A DNA stretch of 64,000 bases from Mycosarcoma maydis (taxonomy: Eukaryota; Basidiomycota; Ustilaginomycetes; Ustilaginales): contig NC_026484.1 of NCBI RefSeq assembly GCF_000328475.2, positions 186,001-250,000 of the forward strand, read 5' to 3'. This document shows positions 51,552 through 62,189 of the stretch, piece after piece. The notes under the pieces were generated by a model. That model was not told the origin of the DNA and made no database searches. It was given only the letters and a program-made list of their open reading frames with translations. Positions within the stretch are counted from its first letter, which is position 1. Each line of letters starts with the position of its first letter. A program made the translations under genes and the position numbers.

Positions 51552-52250
51552 GATGATAGATTGGTGGTGGTGTGGAGAAGAAAGCACCAAGGAATTCATG
51601 ATTTGAGCGTTGGTATCACAGTCACTAATTCACGAATTCACGATTTCAGGAAGAAGTCGTGAGTTGGTGGGTTTTAAACAAAGAAACTCGGAGAATGGTA
51701 TAGGTCTAACATCTCACTCAGCTGACCCTGGAACATCGTGCATCGTGCATGGAACCGTGAACGTCGTGTGTGGGACATCGCCCGTCACGCGTGGCGCGTG
51801 GCCAAGAAGTGTGACTGTAAGGTTCTGGTCTGCTCACAGCCTGCAGTTCATCGCGAAGTGGGTCAAGGGGTCCAAGCAAAGCCACGAGCTGGTGGATCAT
51901 TCACGATTCACGATTATTCATGTTCACGATTATTCGTGCTTCAACCCAGTTTGACAGGCAGAAGGAAGCTTCAAAGCTTGCTTCTTTTGAAAATCAGCTC
52001 ATCACGCATGCGTGCTGGGACAAGTGAGATTCACAATGCGTAGTGTGTACAGGACAGATACTCTGCAGACCACGAATGATGATGTTGGTGTTGAGCTGAT
52101 CTGCTAGGAAGAAAGCACAGCGCGGACAACCTTGGTATCCAACCTTTTCATTCGCCAAAGCCTCTCCGTATTCTCGGGCCGCTGTTCTCTGCTCTTGTCC
52201 ACTCCACTGCCAGCACATCCTCGCACAAGCCAAGTGAAAGGTTGGCGACA
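51552..52250. other. Divergent intergenic region between ARC1 and ERG27
   Basis: A 699-bp head-to-head spacer. Copies of the word occur at 51630-51650 (two tandem AATTCACG) and 51898-51940 (four TTCACGATT variants). No gene is seen. Confidence 0.6.
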
Positions 52251-54254
52251 ATGTCCACTGCCGCCTCTACCAGCTCGCAAGCCAAGCAGCTGCGGCCTGT
52301 GATCCTCGTCACTGGTGCCAACGCTGGTGTCGGCTTTGGTATCTGCCAGAGGCTGCTGGTTCAGCTCTCATCTCCTACGCCGAGTGACACGCTTCCAAAT
52401 CATCCGCAACTGTACTCTGACCCGACAATCCAGCCCACGCCGACGCCGTTTTCCGCAGCAGACGGATGCACCATCATCCTCGCATGCCGTAACCCCATCA
52501 AAGCTCACAAGGCGAGGCAACAGCTCCAACAGCTGCTCAAGTGGATCGAGAACCTTCCAGAACACGAAGATACCCCGACCGGCCCTCCAGAGAGCTGGGC
52601 TTTCGCCTTTGATGCCGACTCGAAGGATGACAAGCTGACCGACCCTGAGACGGAGCAAGACATCCGTGACACACCGCACGAAGATGCTGATCCTGCTTTG
52701 GTCGCCCATGCACAGGAGAACAACGTGAGGAGGAGAAGGAAACAGAGGAAAGCGCTTGCCAATGGAGATGACACCAGCCAAGACCCAAGCGCGCATTTGG
52801 AGTCGGAAGCCGACAAGGTGGACGATGGCGACTCGCTTGGCTCGCCTGACCTCAACGCTAGCCTGGAGCAGCGAAACAAGCGCGCCAATGCATGGTATCG
52901 CCGTCGCTTCTGTCAAGGTACTCGCATAGAGTTTGTACCGCTCGACCTCGGCAGCATGGGCAGTGCTCTGGAATGCGCGCGCATGGTGCGAGAGAGATAC
53001 TCGCACGTCACGCACGTGGTGCTCAACGCTGGTTCGTCAGCATGGACCGGTATGAACTGGTTCCATGCGGTGTGGATGATCATGACGCAGTTTCGATACG
53101 CTGTTACCTGGCCGGCATACAAGATGCAGCGTGCAGGTGATAAGAGCGACGATGACTTTGGCTGGGTGTGGCAATGCAATGTCGGCGCGCACTGGATACT
53201 GGTGCGAGCCTTGCTGCCGTCGCTGCGTGCAACGCCTTACTCGGTGCCCTCACGCATCATCTGGACTAGCTCGGTCGAAGCTTTCTCCAAGTACTACGAA
53301 GCCAGCGACTACCAGTGCCTGGATGTAGCCAAGTCGCCGCTTCCTTATGAATCGGTCAAGTATCAGTGCGAGCTCGCCGCCTTTGGACTGGACGATGCCC
53401 TCCAGACTCGGCGTATGCGCACTCAGCCTGGCACGCCCATGGAAGAGCGTTCAACGATGTTGGGTATGTCGAGCACAGGAAGCGAAAGCATGCACCGCTC
53501 CGCCTCATCAGCGAGTGGCACTGCTCCGCATGGCTTCCTCGGGCTCCCACCTGCTTCGCGTCCAGTGCCTGGGCAACCCGAGCCCCGGAGCTTCCTGGCA
53601 CATCCAGGAGTGGTGGCGTCTACTATGATGTCTCAATTCGTTGCATCGTGGGTAACGATATTCGTGGTGGCAAGCTTCTACATTGCACGATGGGTGGGCT
53701 CGCCGCACCATCCCATCGACCCGTTCAAGGGAGCTATTTCGGTCAGTTACGCCTGCCTGGCACCGGATCCCGACCCCAAGAAGCGATATGGCAGCCGGTC
53801 CGACTTTTGGGGACGCGAGTATGTGGGCATCGAGAAGATCGAATATTACCGCTCGCAGCTGGGGGGAGCTGGACCAGGCGTAGGCGCGCGGTTGGCACTG
53901 GCAGGGATTGATCCTGACACGGTACAAGGCGACGTTTCGGATGCGGGGCGAGTGCTGGCCATGGCACGCGAGTACGTTGGCTTGTGCGAAAGGATAGCAC
54001 GCCAGGTGTGGCGAAGCGCAAGAAGGGGCGATCTGCCTCCCTGGAGCTCGCTCGCCGGTGACGAATTTGTTGTGCAAGAGCACATGCATCAGCTTTCAAT
54101 CGAAGACGACCATGGGCAGCAGAATCTTGATGCCGAAGATGCGCGGCCGCCGGCGCCGTCGAACGATGCTGGTCCCGCCATCACACTCAAGACGACGACC
54201 GTGCCGAGTAGTGGCCCCTCGACGGATGATAAAGAATGGGAGAAAGTGCAATGA
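52251..54254 (+). CDS. ERG27: 3-keto-steroid reductase Erg27 with large internal insertion
   Basis: NADPH-dependent 3-ketoreductase of sterol C-4 demethylation at the ER and lipid droplets. The product is 667 residues from ATG 52251, about twice yeast Erg27 (347). The short-chain dehydrogenase core is intact: the cofactor loop TGANAGVG at 21-28, LNAGSS with the structural Asn, and the catalytic Tyr366 and Lys370 in YESVK, preceded by WTSSVEAFSKYY (catalytic Ser). The EAFSKYYEASDYQCLD block is characteristic of Erg27. Between the first beta-alpha units, residues of about 100-210 are acidic and low in complexity, with RRRRKQRK inside. The C-terminal third has a hydrophobic segment (VASWVTIFVVASFYIARWV, about 462-480), then FWGREYVG, and a disordered tail. 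No frameshift is evident. Confidence 0.9.
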   Translation: MSTAASTSSQAKQLRPVILVTGANAGVGFGICQRLLVQLSSPTPSDTLPNHPQLYSDPTIQPTPTPFSAADGCTIILACRNPIKAHKARQQLQQLLKWIENLPEHEDTPTGPPESWAFAFDADSKDDKLTDPETEQDIRDTPHEDADPALVAHAQENNVRRRRKQRKALANGDDTSQDPSAHLESEADKVDDGDSLGSPDLNASLEQRNKRANAWYRRRFCQGTRIEFVPLDLGSMGSALECARMVRERYSHVTHVVLNAGSSAWTGMNWFHAVWMIMTQFRYAVTWPAYKMQRAGDKSDDDFGWVWQCNVGAHWILVRALLPSLRATPYSVPSRIIWTSSVEAFSKYYEASDYQCLDVAKSPLPYESVKYQCELAAFGLDDALQTRRMRTQPGTPMEERSTMLGMSSTGSESMHRSASSASGTAPHGFLGLPPASRPVPGQPEPRSFLAHPGVVASTMMSQFVASWVTIFVVASFYIARWVGSPHHPIDPFKGAISVSYACLAPDPDPKKRYGSRSDFWGREYVGIEKIEYYRSQLGGAGPGVGARLALAGIDPDTVQGDVSDAGRVLAMAREYVGLCERIARQVWRSARRGDLPPWSSLAGDEFVVQEHMHQLSIEDDHGQQNLDAEDARPPAPSNDAGPAITLKTTTVPSSGPSTDDKEWEKVQ

Positions 54255-56253
54255 ACATCGACAGGTCTTACCTCTTCGTTTGGGAGTTCGCACGCAGACG
54301 TCGGGCAGCGCATAAACAAGGTCGCTAAGATTCATTTTCGCCTGTCGTAGAATAGACTGCGTTATGGTAGTAGTCTTTCGCGTGTACGGTTCTGGCATTC
54401 GCATTGATGTCAAGCTATTTGCTTGCAGTACGCAGGTCGGCAAGGACTTGTTGTACTGTCCGTAGGTAATGATATCGCGACAGCACGGCACTCGAGACTG
54501 TCTTCTTTCACGGCGTCAACTCTTGGACGTGTCATGGAATCGTGAATGTTCGCAAGAAGATTATCCAAACCCAGATGAAAAGGGGATCGAAAATTGTGGA
54601 TACAAAATTCAACCAAAGGGCATGTGTGCGACGATCTAGAATATCTCTGAGCAACACAAGCATGAAACGGTCAAATCCGCTTGTTCAGCACCAACTCACG
54701 ACTAATTCACGATTTGTGTCATTGATTTAGATTCTTCAGCGAGTGCATGTGGACCTGCACCTGGTTCCAGTCGCTCCAGCAGAAGACTCTCTGATCCACG
54801 AAAAGACCCCGTGGAAATTTTAGATGGTCTTAGATGCGCTCTAGGCGCGATTGGCGAGGATTTAACTTGACTTTATTTGTCACGGTTGGCTGTGCCCCAG
54901 GCCTCGCACAACCACCAGACGGATAGCCCAAACTTCAGGATTCACGATTAGCAGTTTGAAATTGGAATAATCTCGAATTTTGAAAGATTCGTGATTCATG
55001 TCGACGATCTTGAAAACCGCGACAGGTCCAAGCCGACCAAGTCCAAGCACAAGGGCACAGTTGGAGCAGCAGCGGCCACTCCCTTTCTGCACTTGTTCCA
55101 AGTGGCTCTTACGCCTCGATTCATTTCAATATTAATACTTTCTCGACGGCTGTGAGCTGTGCGGAACACTCTGTATGTGTCTCGCTTATGCGCTTCGAAC
55201 AATCAGCCTGTAGTTTCCTTTGGCTCAGTCTAGACTCGAACAATAAGTTACCTCACGACTCTTGCACTTGTGCACGCCCCGTCAATCCGGTCTTTCTTAT
55301 TCCCGCATCTCACCGTCCATTCGCTCTCCCTTCCGTCGTTCAAAGGCAACCAACCACCTCTCGTGACCCTCTTTCTCTGCTTGCCTGTACACCAGACCAC
55401 GAGACTACTGTCGACAGAGCCTGCTTGTGAAGTCGTTCCGCGTCGCTATTCGCTGTGCAGTAAAAAAGCTACTCAATTGAGCGCCCAAGTATACACGAGT
55501 TATTATTCAACGCACACTGTACAAGTACTCCTCACACCTGTATACGCGCGCTCATCAGGCGTTGCGATAGCTCCTCTCCGTCTTTTCCTGATTGTTCCAG
55601 CCGCGAGTAAACTATTGCGTTTGACCACCGCCATTCATTGCGCGCTTGTGTTCTCAGCAGTGCACCGCGTACACTCATCGAGATAGAGAGAAGCAAACCC
55701 AAAGGCAAGGCCTACGCTTCTGTCCCGACCACAAATCATCCCTCGTGCATCCATTTCGCCGATCTTTCGACTCTATTCCACCTAGGAGACGCTTTCTTTG
55801 ACATCCACGATTGCATTCAGTGCCATCTCGATCTCGCCTTTGTCAGCTTCCTAATTGATACGCCTTTCAGCCGTCATCCAACCCTCGTTTTCTTCGATCA
55901 CCCCTTCGTCCACCGTACCCTTCACTTCCACCACATCGCCCTTTCCGTGCTCGCGACGAACGGTTTCACCGCTCCAGATCCAGCGCGAGCTGTATCTGTG
56001 TCCTTCCTTCCTTCGCTTTCTCGACAGCATTGGTGACAGTGCTCGCGTCTTCGACCGCAAGGCGAGACGAAATCGCTTATCAACTATCACTGACATCCAG
56101 CTAACAAGACGAGATTGCGATCTGTCATTCCGGCTGGCGTCCATCAAGCATTTTTAGGCCCCTCAAATTGTCCGCCTCGCATTGCCATCTTCCTTGTATA
56201 CCGTCTACCTACCTCTCACCCATTGCAGTCCTCACAGATCGTTCTTGATCGCT
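54255..56253. other. 2-kb region upstream of the bZIP gene, right half probably its 5' leader
   Basis: The left half (54255-55150) is the ERG27 downstream region with a few copies of the TTCACGATT word (54537, 54695-54715, 54940). The right part contains two upstream ATGs at 55175 (13-codon ORF) and 55188 (81-codon ORF ending 55430). From 55191 to 56253 it has no ATG at all and is pyrimidine-rich. No protein-coding gene is supported. Confidence 0.6.
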
Positions 56254-58731
56254 ATGCAGCAGACCACAGCAGCTGTGGCTGTGCCTCAGCTTATAGGTCG
56301 ACGTCAATCCGGCAACTTGCCACCAGACATGCCTTTGAGCGCTGATCCTCGGCTCGGTGCTACTCACGCCTACATTTCGCTTTCGAACGATCCGTTTCCG
56401 TCCCAGACCTCAGACATTGCTCATAACTACCATTACACCTCTAGTCGAGCCTCGTTCGACCAGCAGCTCCCTTTTGACGGTGCAAGTAGTTCCAATGTCC
56501 CCTCGTGGTTCTACACTGGCTCACACGCGCCCGCTCACCCAACCGCAGCAGAGAACCGTCTGCCTTACCATTTTGATGCATATGCACCACACGCATCGTC
56601 AGCAGCATCCAGTAACATGTCTGCTCCATCCGATGCGCCCTTGACCACAAACACTCAGCATCAGGCCTCTAACTCGGTACTCCCGACCGCGCGCTTTGCT
56701 ACCAAATCAGCTGGCCTGAGCTCGACAAATGCTGCGCCTTTCGGTGCCGAGCTTTCGGTTAATGCTCATTCTTCCTCGGCTTCGGGCGCATCGCATTCGG
56801 TTCCATCTTCCCTAGCCAGCAGACGTATCAGCGACGAGAGTGCGCATCTGGCCGCCGCAGGCACTTCGATGTCCGAAGCCAGCTCTTCGCTTGTAAATCC
56901 GCCAGTACGCGCTACCACTCATTCCGCTTCCGAGTCTACCGGTTTCAATGGCTCAATTTCGCCCTCGTCATCCGCACGCATGTCTGGCAGTCCTGAAAAC
57001 ATGGACGTCTGTCGACCCTACCATGTCTACGCTTCTACATCCACCGTGCCTCCACTTAGCGGCATGGTCATGGGTGCACCTGTCACAGCCTCGATGATGG
57101 AATCTATCGACTCGTGGCTCGCTCCGGGACCGCCCGCATCGCTAGGCGCAGGGCCCTCCTCTGCAAACGTTGACAGCCTTGCCACAGCCATGGGCTCGGC
57201 AAAAGCGCGCGTGGCGGTCACGCCCAAATTCTCTTCCGCAGACGCCTCCACAGCAGACGATGCACCATCCTCTTCACACATGCTTGGCGGGTCGGTCATT
57301 CACCCTAGTTCATTCACCAGCAACAGCTCCTCAACATCTGGCGCTGCGCCCTTTAAGACGAGTATCGAGAGGCGCGAGCGTAACAAGGCATCCCAGCGCG
57401 AGTCTCGCAAGCGCAAGCAGGACCGCCTCGAGACTCTTGAAGGCGAAAATGCTGCGCTACGAAAGGCGTTGGCTGATATGAAGAGGTTCAGTCACGCCCT
57501 TTCCAACGGTGCCGGCATTCGTGGCGAGGACGGTGGTGAAGTCGCGCCCGCCCAGCTCGCCAAATTCACAGGAGCTTTCCATCTGGACTTGATCGAATCT
57601 CACCTGGAAGACGAGTCGACAGAGGCAGAGTGGAAAGGCTTAGTTGGACGACGTTGGCCGTCTGGGACTGCACAAACGGGTGATCGGCAAGGGGATGTTT
57701 CCGCCCTCGCCACTTCAACAGCCAGTTCGGACGAGGACAACATCCGTGACGAATCTCAAGACATGGCCAATGACGCTGCGCAAGGCTCTGCGTCGATGAA
57801 AGGCGAGAGCGACAATGCGCCACAGTCCGCTTCGCAGCAGGTTAAGAAGGCCATGTGGGAGATCTCTCTCAACCAGAAGCGTCAGAAGGCGGCACAGAGC
57901 TTCCCCTCGATGGTTGCTGTGCCCGAACTCGTGCTGTACAAGGTGTGCCGTCTGTACTTCAGCACACTCCTGCCGTTCACCACCAAGCTCAAGTCTGGTA
58001 TCGTCAACCTGCGCGCCGCCCGTGAAGCACCAGGCTTCTTCGGAGGCTTGGACGATCTACCTCGCTTCCCTGGCGATCCATCGTTCGGCGTTTCGGAGCT
58101 ATATCTGCCCAAGAATCTGATGCCCACCGAGATGCAATTGCGCATTGGCTTTCACCCGGTCGAGATTGCTGTTATGCCATATCCGAAGATGCGAGATCGT
58201 TTGCTCACAGTTCTCAGCGCTTTCCAAGCCATCAACGAGCTGGCGCAGGAAGAGGAGGCTGCCGCTGCTGCGCAAATTAGCGAGGATGTCAGCGGCTCGA
58301 ACTCGCAAACTGGCAACGCAAGCATTGACCAGCACGTCAAGCCGAGCGATGCCAGCAATGTGGAGCTGACGAACGAAGACATTCGTCAGCGCACCGCGTT
58401 GGTCGCCGATATGTCGGCCTGGAAGCCCAGGGACGGCACCGGTGCTGTTGTGGTGCCGGACAAGAGTCGCGTCTATTCTTATGGGTTCCTGGAGAAGCCA
58501 CGAGGCTCGTCGCGCTTGCGCAAGCCAGCTCAGCGCTGGCTCGACGAATTTTTCTACGAGGTGGTGCAGACGCTGCGAGTGTGGTCGCCGGCAGGTGATG
58601 TGTTTGATGGCGAGTGCTTTGAATTTAAAGAAAGCTTCTTTCGCAAGTATCCTTATATGGTGGACAGCGACATCCTTCGAGCCACCAACCGATGGAGGCG
58701 TGCTCGGGGCGAAGATCCCATCCGCCTCTAA
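56254..58731 (+). CDS. bZIP transcription factor with C-terminal DUF3425-like domain
   Basis: An 825-residue nuclear transcription factor from ATG 56254 (MQQTTAAVAVPQLIG). The N-terminal 360 residues are Ser/Ala/Pro-rich, presumably transactivating. The basic region lies near 370-392 (RRERNKASQRESRKRKQDRL, with the N-x7-R signature) and runs into a leucine zipper (LETLEGENAALRKALADM). Residues of about 550-690 show the DUF3425-type domain common in fungal bZIPs: AVPELVLYKVCRLYFSTLLPF, then LYLPKNLMPTEMQLRIGFHP and VEIAVMPYPKMRDRLLTVL. The C-terminus (QRWLDEFFYEVVQTLRVWSP, FKESFFRKYPYMVD) is well ordered. The target genes cannot be read. The frame extends upstream to 56182 without ATG. It has an unusually long ATG-free leader. 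Confidence 0.9.
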   Translation: MQQTTAAVAVPQLIGRRQSGNLPPDMPLSADPRLGATHAYISLSNDPFPSQTSDIAHNYHYTSSRASFDQQLPFDGASSSNVPSWFYTGSHAPAHPTAAENRLPYHFDAYAPHASSAASSNMSAPSDAPLTTNTQHQASNSVLPTARFATKSAGLSSTNAAPFGAELSVNAHSSSASGASHSVPSSLASRRISDESAHLAAAGTSMSEASSSLVNPPVRATTHSASESTGFNGSISPSSSARMSGSPENMDVCRPYHVYASTSTVPPLSGMVMGAPVTASMMESIDSWLAPGPPASLGAGPSSANVDSLATAMGSAKARVAVTPKFSSADASTADDAPSSSHMLGGSVIHPSSFTSNSSSTSGAAPFKTSIERRERNKASQRESRKRKQDRLETLEGENAALRKALADMKRFSHALSNGAGIRGEDGGEVAPAQLAKFTGAFHLDLIESHLEDESTEAEWKGLVGRRWPSGTAQTGDRQGDVSALATSTASSDEDNIRDESQDMANDAAQGSASMKGESDNAPQSASQQVKKAMWEISLNQKRQKAAQSFPSMVAVPELVLYKVCRLYFSTLLPFTTKLKSGIVNLRAAREAPGFFGGLDDLPRFPGDPSFGVSELYLPKNLMPTEMQLRIGFHPVEIAVMPYPKMRDRLLTVLSAFQAINELAQEEEAAAAAQISEDVSGSNSQTGNASIDQHVKPSDASNVELTNEDIRQRTALVADMSAWKPRDGTGAVVVPDKSRVYSYGFLEKPRGSSRLRKPAQRWLDEFFYEVVQTLRVWSPAGDVFDGECFEFKESFFRKYPYMVDSDILRATNRWRRARGEDPIRL

Positions 58732-59975
58732 GTCGATAACCCCGTTCGGTTTCGTTCCCTTTCATTCCCACTGTATCGTATTTCTAGCATTCTTCTCCAG
58801 TCTCGTGATCTCTTTCATCCTGTGGCCGACGCCCGTGCACTCTGGCCGACCTATCGATCCAGTCGATTCACAGGTCCAAGTTACTGCGCGACACGTCGTT
58901 GTCCAGTTGCCTCTTCTCGGGCTCTATTGCACTGTCCATATTGCTTTTCCCTTCTCCGGCTTCAGCGTGGCCTCTCTGTCACTTGTACTTGTTCTCGATA
59001 ATAACGTTTGCTCCCGCCCGCTGTGCGCGTTTTGTTGTAAATGGCTAGGACCTGTCAGAGATGATGAACCAGTCAATCGAACTTTTGTTTACGACCTGAC
59101 TGTGTGAGACTTGCTCGTCTGAATGCTGTGAGCGTTTTCTTGACCTGGCAGGTTCTTTGACATTCGTGATTCACGATTGTTTTGCTACATAGCATCGATG
59201 GATCTCCATTTCGTTCCCGATAAAAGAGTGGAACAATTCACGATTGATTTTATGACTCCTGTGACAGCGATGAGACTGACGCATGCTGTTGAGGCGAATT
59301 CGCCACGCAGATTCACGATTTGCAGATTAGCACTAAGCTAGAGATGAGCAGCAACAATCACGAGTCGTGAGTGACGTGAGCCTGCGTGTAGCTTTTGAGA
59401 CCAACACCAACACCTGCACTTTTCCAGCTACTTCGGATGTCCGCATTCACGATTCAAGATTCGTGATTGTAATCACGAATTATCTTTGATTAACTTGCAG
59501 TACGTCGTGAGTGAGTTGAAGCGAATTCACGATTTTGTCGTTGGAATTCAGGGGTCTAAGAGCAGTCACAAGCACCAAGTGTGACGCTCTCCGTGTTGCG
59601 TGTTGTGTTGGCTAAGTTGATTCGTGATTCACGAATGCGTTTGTTTTTATGGTCCGAATTCAACGCAAGCACAAAGCCACACAAGACACTCACGACTTAC
59701 AGACTCTCCTGCGTGTGAACTGCCTGGAACTTTGGGGACTCATTGCACATTCTTCCTACAGCACATGCAGTCATACACAGGCCTGCTCCACTACGCCCGC
59801 CCCATCCAGTGAGTGAGCTTGACAGTACCAGCTGCATCACAAAAGCGTCCCTATCATCTACCCCATCTTGCCTTACGACCATCATATCATTCTGGCCCTC
59901 TCGAGTGCATCAATCAACACCAAACCGAGCAAGGTCAAAGCAAGCATATTTGGTGGTCACTTGAACGCAATCATC
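58732..59975. other. Intergenic region between bZIP and UAP1 genes
   Basis: A 1.24-kb spacer between co-oriented genes, without a convincing ORF. It is dense in the dispersed word: 59166-59178, 59237-59246, 59312, 59355-59370 (CACGAGTCGTGAG), 59444-59480, 59525 and 59621-59637. Confidence 0.6.
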
Positions 59976-61475
59976 ATGTCGATCTCACCGGTGGACATCA
60001 CAAGCCTCAAACAGAGGTACGAGAAGGCTGGTCAATCACATCTCTTTGCCTTTTGGGATACCTTGGCTGCTGAGCAACAAGCTGAGCTCGCTCAACAGCT
60101 CGACGAACTCGACGTATCGCGCGTCAACCAGGTCTTTCACACCGCCATCAAGGCAGACGAAGAGGCGAGGGCCGGCAAGTCGCATCAGGTACAACCACCG
60201 CCGCCTTCGTCCGTCGAGAACACCATTCAAGGCGAAGCAGACCCCGCCAAAGTTGAGCAGTTCCGCAATGTTGGCCTCAACGCAATTGCCCAAGGTCAAG
60301 TCGGAGTTCTCTTGATGGCTGGTGGCCAGGGCACACGTCTCGGCTCGAGTGCTCCCAAAGGTTGCTACGACATTGGTCTTCCGTCCCACAAGAGCTTATT
60401 CCAGATCCAAGCTGAGCGCATCCTCTCTCTCCAGAAGCTTGCCGCCAAGCACGCCAACAGTTCCTCCTCCTCCAGCAGCTCGTCCAGCAGTGGCGTCATC
60501 ATCCCTTGGTACATTATGACCTCTGGACCCACGCGCAAAGACACGGAAGCATTTTTCGACCAACACAAGTACTTTGGTCTCGAAAAGCAAAACATTATTT
60601 TCTTCGAGCAAGGTACTCTTCCATGTCTCTCGCTAGAGGGCAAGATCCTTCTTGAGACACCTAGCAAGGTCGCCACTGCTCCAGACGGCAACGGCGGCTT
60701 GTACCGCGCCCTTCGAACGCCGTATAACAAAGGTCATCCCGAAACCGTCATTTCCGATCTCGAAAAACGCGGCATCAAGTACCTCCACGCGTACGGTGTG
60801 GACAACTGTCTTGTCAAAGTTGGCGACCCTGTTTTCCTCGGCGTCTGTTTGCAGCAGGATGTTCAGGTTGGCGTCAAAGTCGTCAAGAAGGAGAACCCTA
60901 AAGAGTCGGTTGGCGTTGTTGCACTTCGCGACGGCAAGTTTGGAGTGGTCGAATACTCGGAGATTCCAGAGGCATTGAGCGAAGCGCGCGATGCCAACGG
61001 TGAGCTCTCGTTCCGAGCCGCCAACATTGTCAACCACTTCTACACGACTAAGTTCCTCGCAGATGATGTACCTGCCTTTGAACCCGAGATGGCCTTCCAC
61101 ATCGCGCGCAAGAAGATTCCCACCATCGATTTGACTACAGGCCAACCGGTCAAGCCCTCTACACCCAACGGCATGAAGCTCGAGCTGTTCGTCTTTGACG
61201 TCTTCCCCTTCTGCGGCGACAAGCTTGCCGTCCACGAAGTTGCAAGACAAGAAGAGTTCAGCCCGCTTAAGAACGCAAAAGGAACCGGTGTTGACGACCA
61301 GGACACTTCGCGCCGAGATCTTCTTGCCCAACAGAGCCGATGGCTCCGCGCTGCAGGTGCCAAGATCGCGGATGACGTCGAAATCGAGCTCAGCCCGCTC
61401 CTCACATACAGTGGCGAGGGACTCGACAAGTTTGCTGGTCAGACTCTGTCGCAATCTGGCAACATTGAGCCTTGA
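59976..61475 (+). CDS. UAP1: UDP-N-acetylglucosamine pyrophosphorylase
   Basis: Last enzyme of UDP-GlcNAc synthesis: converts GlcNAc-1-phosphate and UTP to UDP-GlcNAc and pyrophosphate in the cytosol. The product is 499 residues (yeast Qri1/Uap1 has 477). The uridyltransferase signature LMAGGQGTRLGSSAPKG is at about 113-129. It is followed by SLFQIQAERIL, then WYIMTSGPTRKDTEAFF, and the substrate loop PDGNGGLYRAL. YLHAYGVDNCLVKVGDPVFLG holds the metal-binding Asp. The C-terminal part has FVFDVFPFCGDKLAVHEVARQEEFSPLKNAKGTG. A poly-Ser run (about 157-170, NSSSSSSSSSSSG) is a fungal insertion. The start is the Met of MSISPVDITSL; the open frame upstream has no ATG. Confidence 0.96.
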   Translation: MSISPVDITSLKQRYEKAGQSHLFAFWDTLAAEQQAELAQQLDELDVSRVNQVFHTAIKADEEARAGKSHQVQPPPPSSVENTIQGEADPAKVEQFRNVGLNAIAQGQVGVLLMAGGQGTRLGSSAPKGCYDIGLPSHKSLFQIQAERILSLQKLAAKHANSSSSSSSSSSSGVIIPWYIMTSGPTRKDTEAFFDQHKYFGLEKQNIIFFEQGTLPCLSLEGKILLETPSKVATAPDGNGGLYRALRTPYNKGHPETVISDLEKRGIKYLHAYGVDNCLVKVGDPVFLGVCLQQDVQVGVKVVKKENPKESVGVVALRDGKFGVVEYSEIPEALSEARDANGELSFRAANIVNHFYTTKFLADDVPAFEPEMAFHIARKKIPTIDLTTGQPVKPSTPNGMKLELFVFDVFPFCGDKLAVHEVARQEEFSPLKNAKGTGVDDQDTSRRDLLAQQSRWLRAAGAKIADDVEIELSPLLTYSGEGLDKFAGQTLSQSGNIEP

Positions 61476-62189
61476 TTTCGACCCACACCATGCCGCTTGC
61501 AAGATATCACTGTCAAATCTACGCATCCGCGATCTACGAACAATCTACTCGCCCTGCCTCAGTGTGAACAAGACCAGAGACCTGTTTCAGAGCCATCCTT
61601 CATCAACGTGAGCCGAGCACTGAGCACCGAGCACTGAGCATTCCGTGCTCGCGTGCGACCCGCTGTCTGCCGCGTACCGCCGCCTAGTTCGGACAGCTCT
61701 GTCCACGCAACCCAGTAATCAAAGGGTCCCAAACCGTGCCGAGAGAGCCCGGCCTTTTTGCATTGAAATTTTGGAGTGTGTAAAGGGTTGTATACAAAAC
61801 ACCAAGGCATACGAATTTCGCAGCCTTGAATGACGGATGATGATGAGGAATGCTGGATCAACCCACCATCTGAGCTGAAAGCGCATACGAAGTGCAGAGA
61901 GATAGAGGGAATAGCGGATGAAACGACCTAGCTTGCTGATTGAGAAACTTTCTCAAGATGGGAGAAAGGGAAAAAAGCATACAACAAAGGACCGGGATGT
62001 GTCGACGAGAAAAGCGTAGATATTTTGGTGAGAAAGGGTAACATCAACAAGCAAGCAAGGAGAAACGCCATCCCAAAAAAGGGACCCCTCTGCAACTCGA
62101 AGCGAGTCGATCAACAAATGGGTTGGTGTGGTGTCATGCTGCGGAAAACATGAAATCGAGACAAGGAGCAAACGAACGCAACGACACGC
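61476..62189. other. Intergenic, tail-to-tail between UAP1 and RPL4
   Basis: A 714-bp spacer, mostly 3' untranslated sequence of both genes. It contains a short GAGCACTGAGCACC tandem at 61610-61640. No gene is seen. Confidence 0.5.

Noticed and set aside
59868..59975. 36-codon upstream extension of UAP1
   Set aside because: It begins with TTG, not ATG, and the conserved N-terminus starts at 59976.
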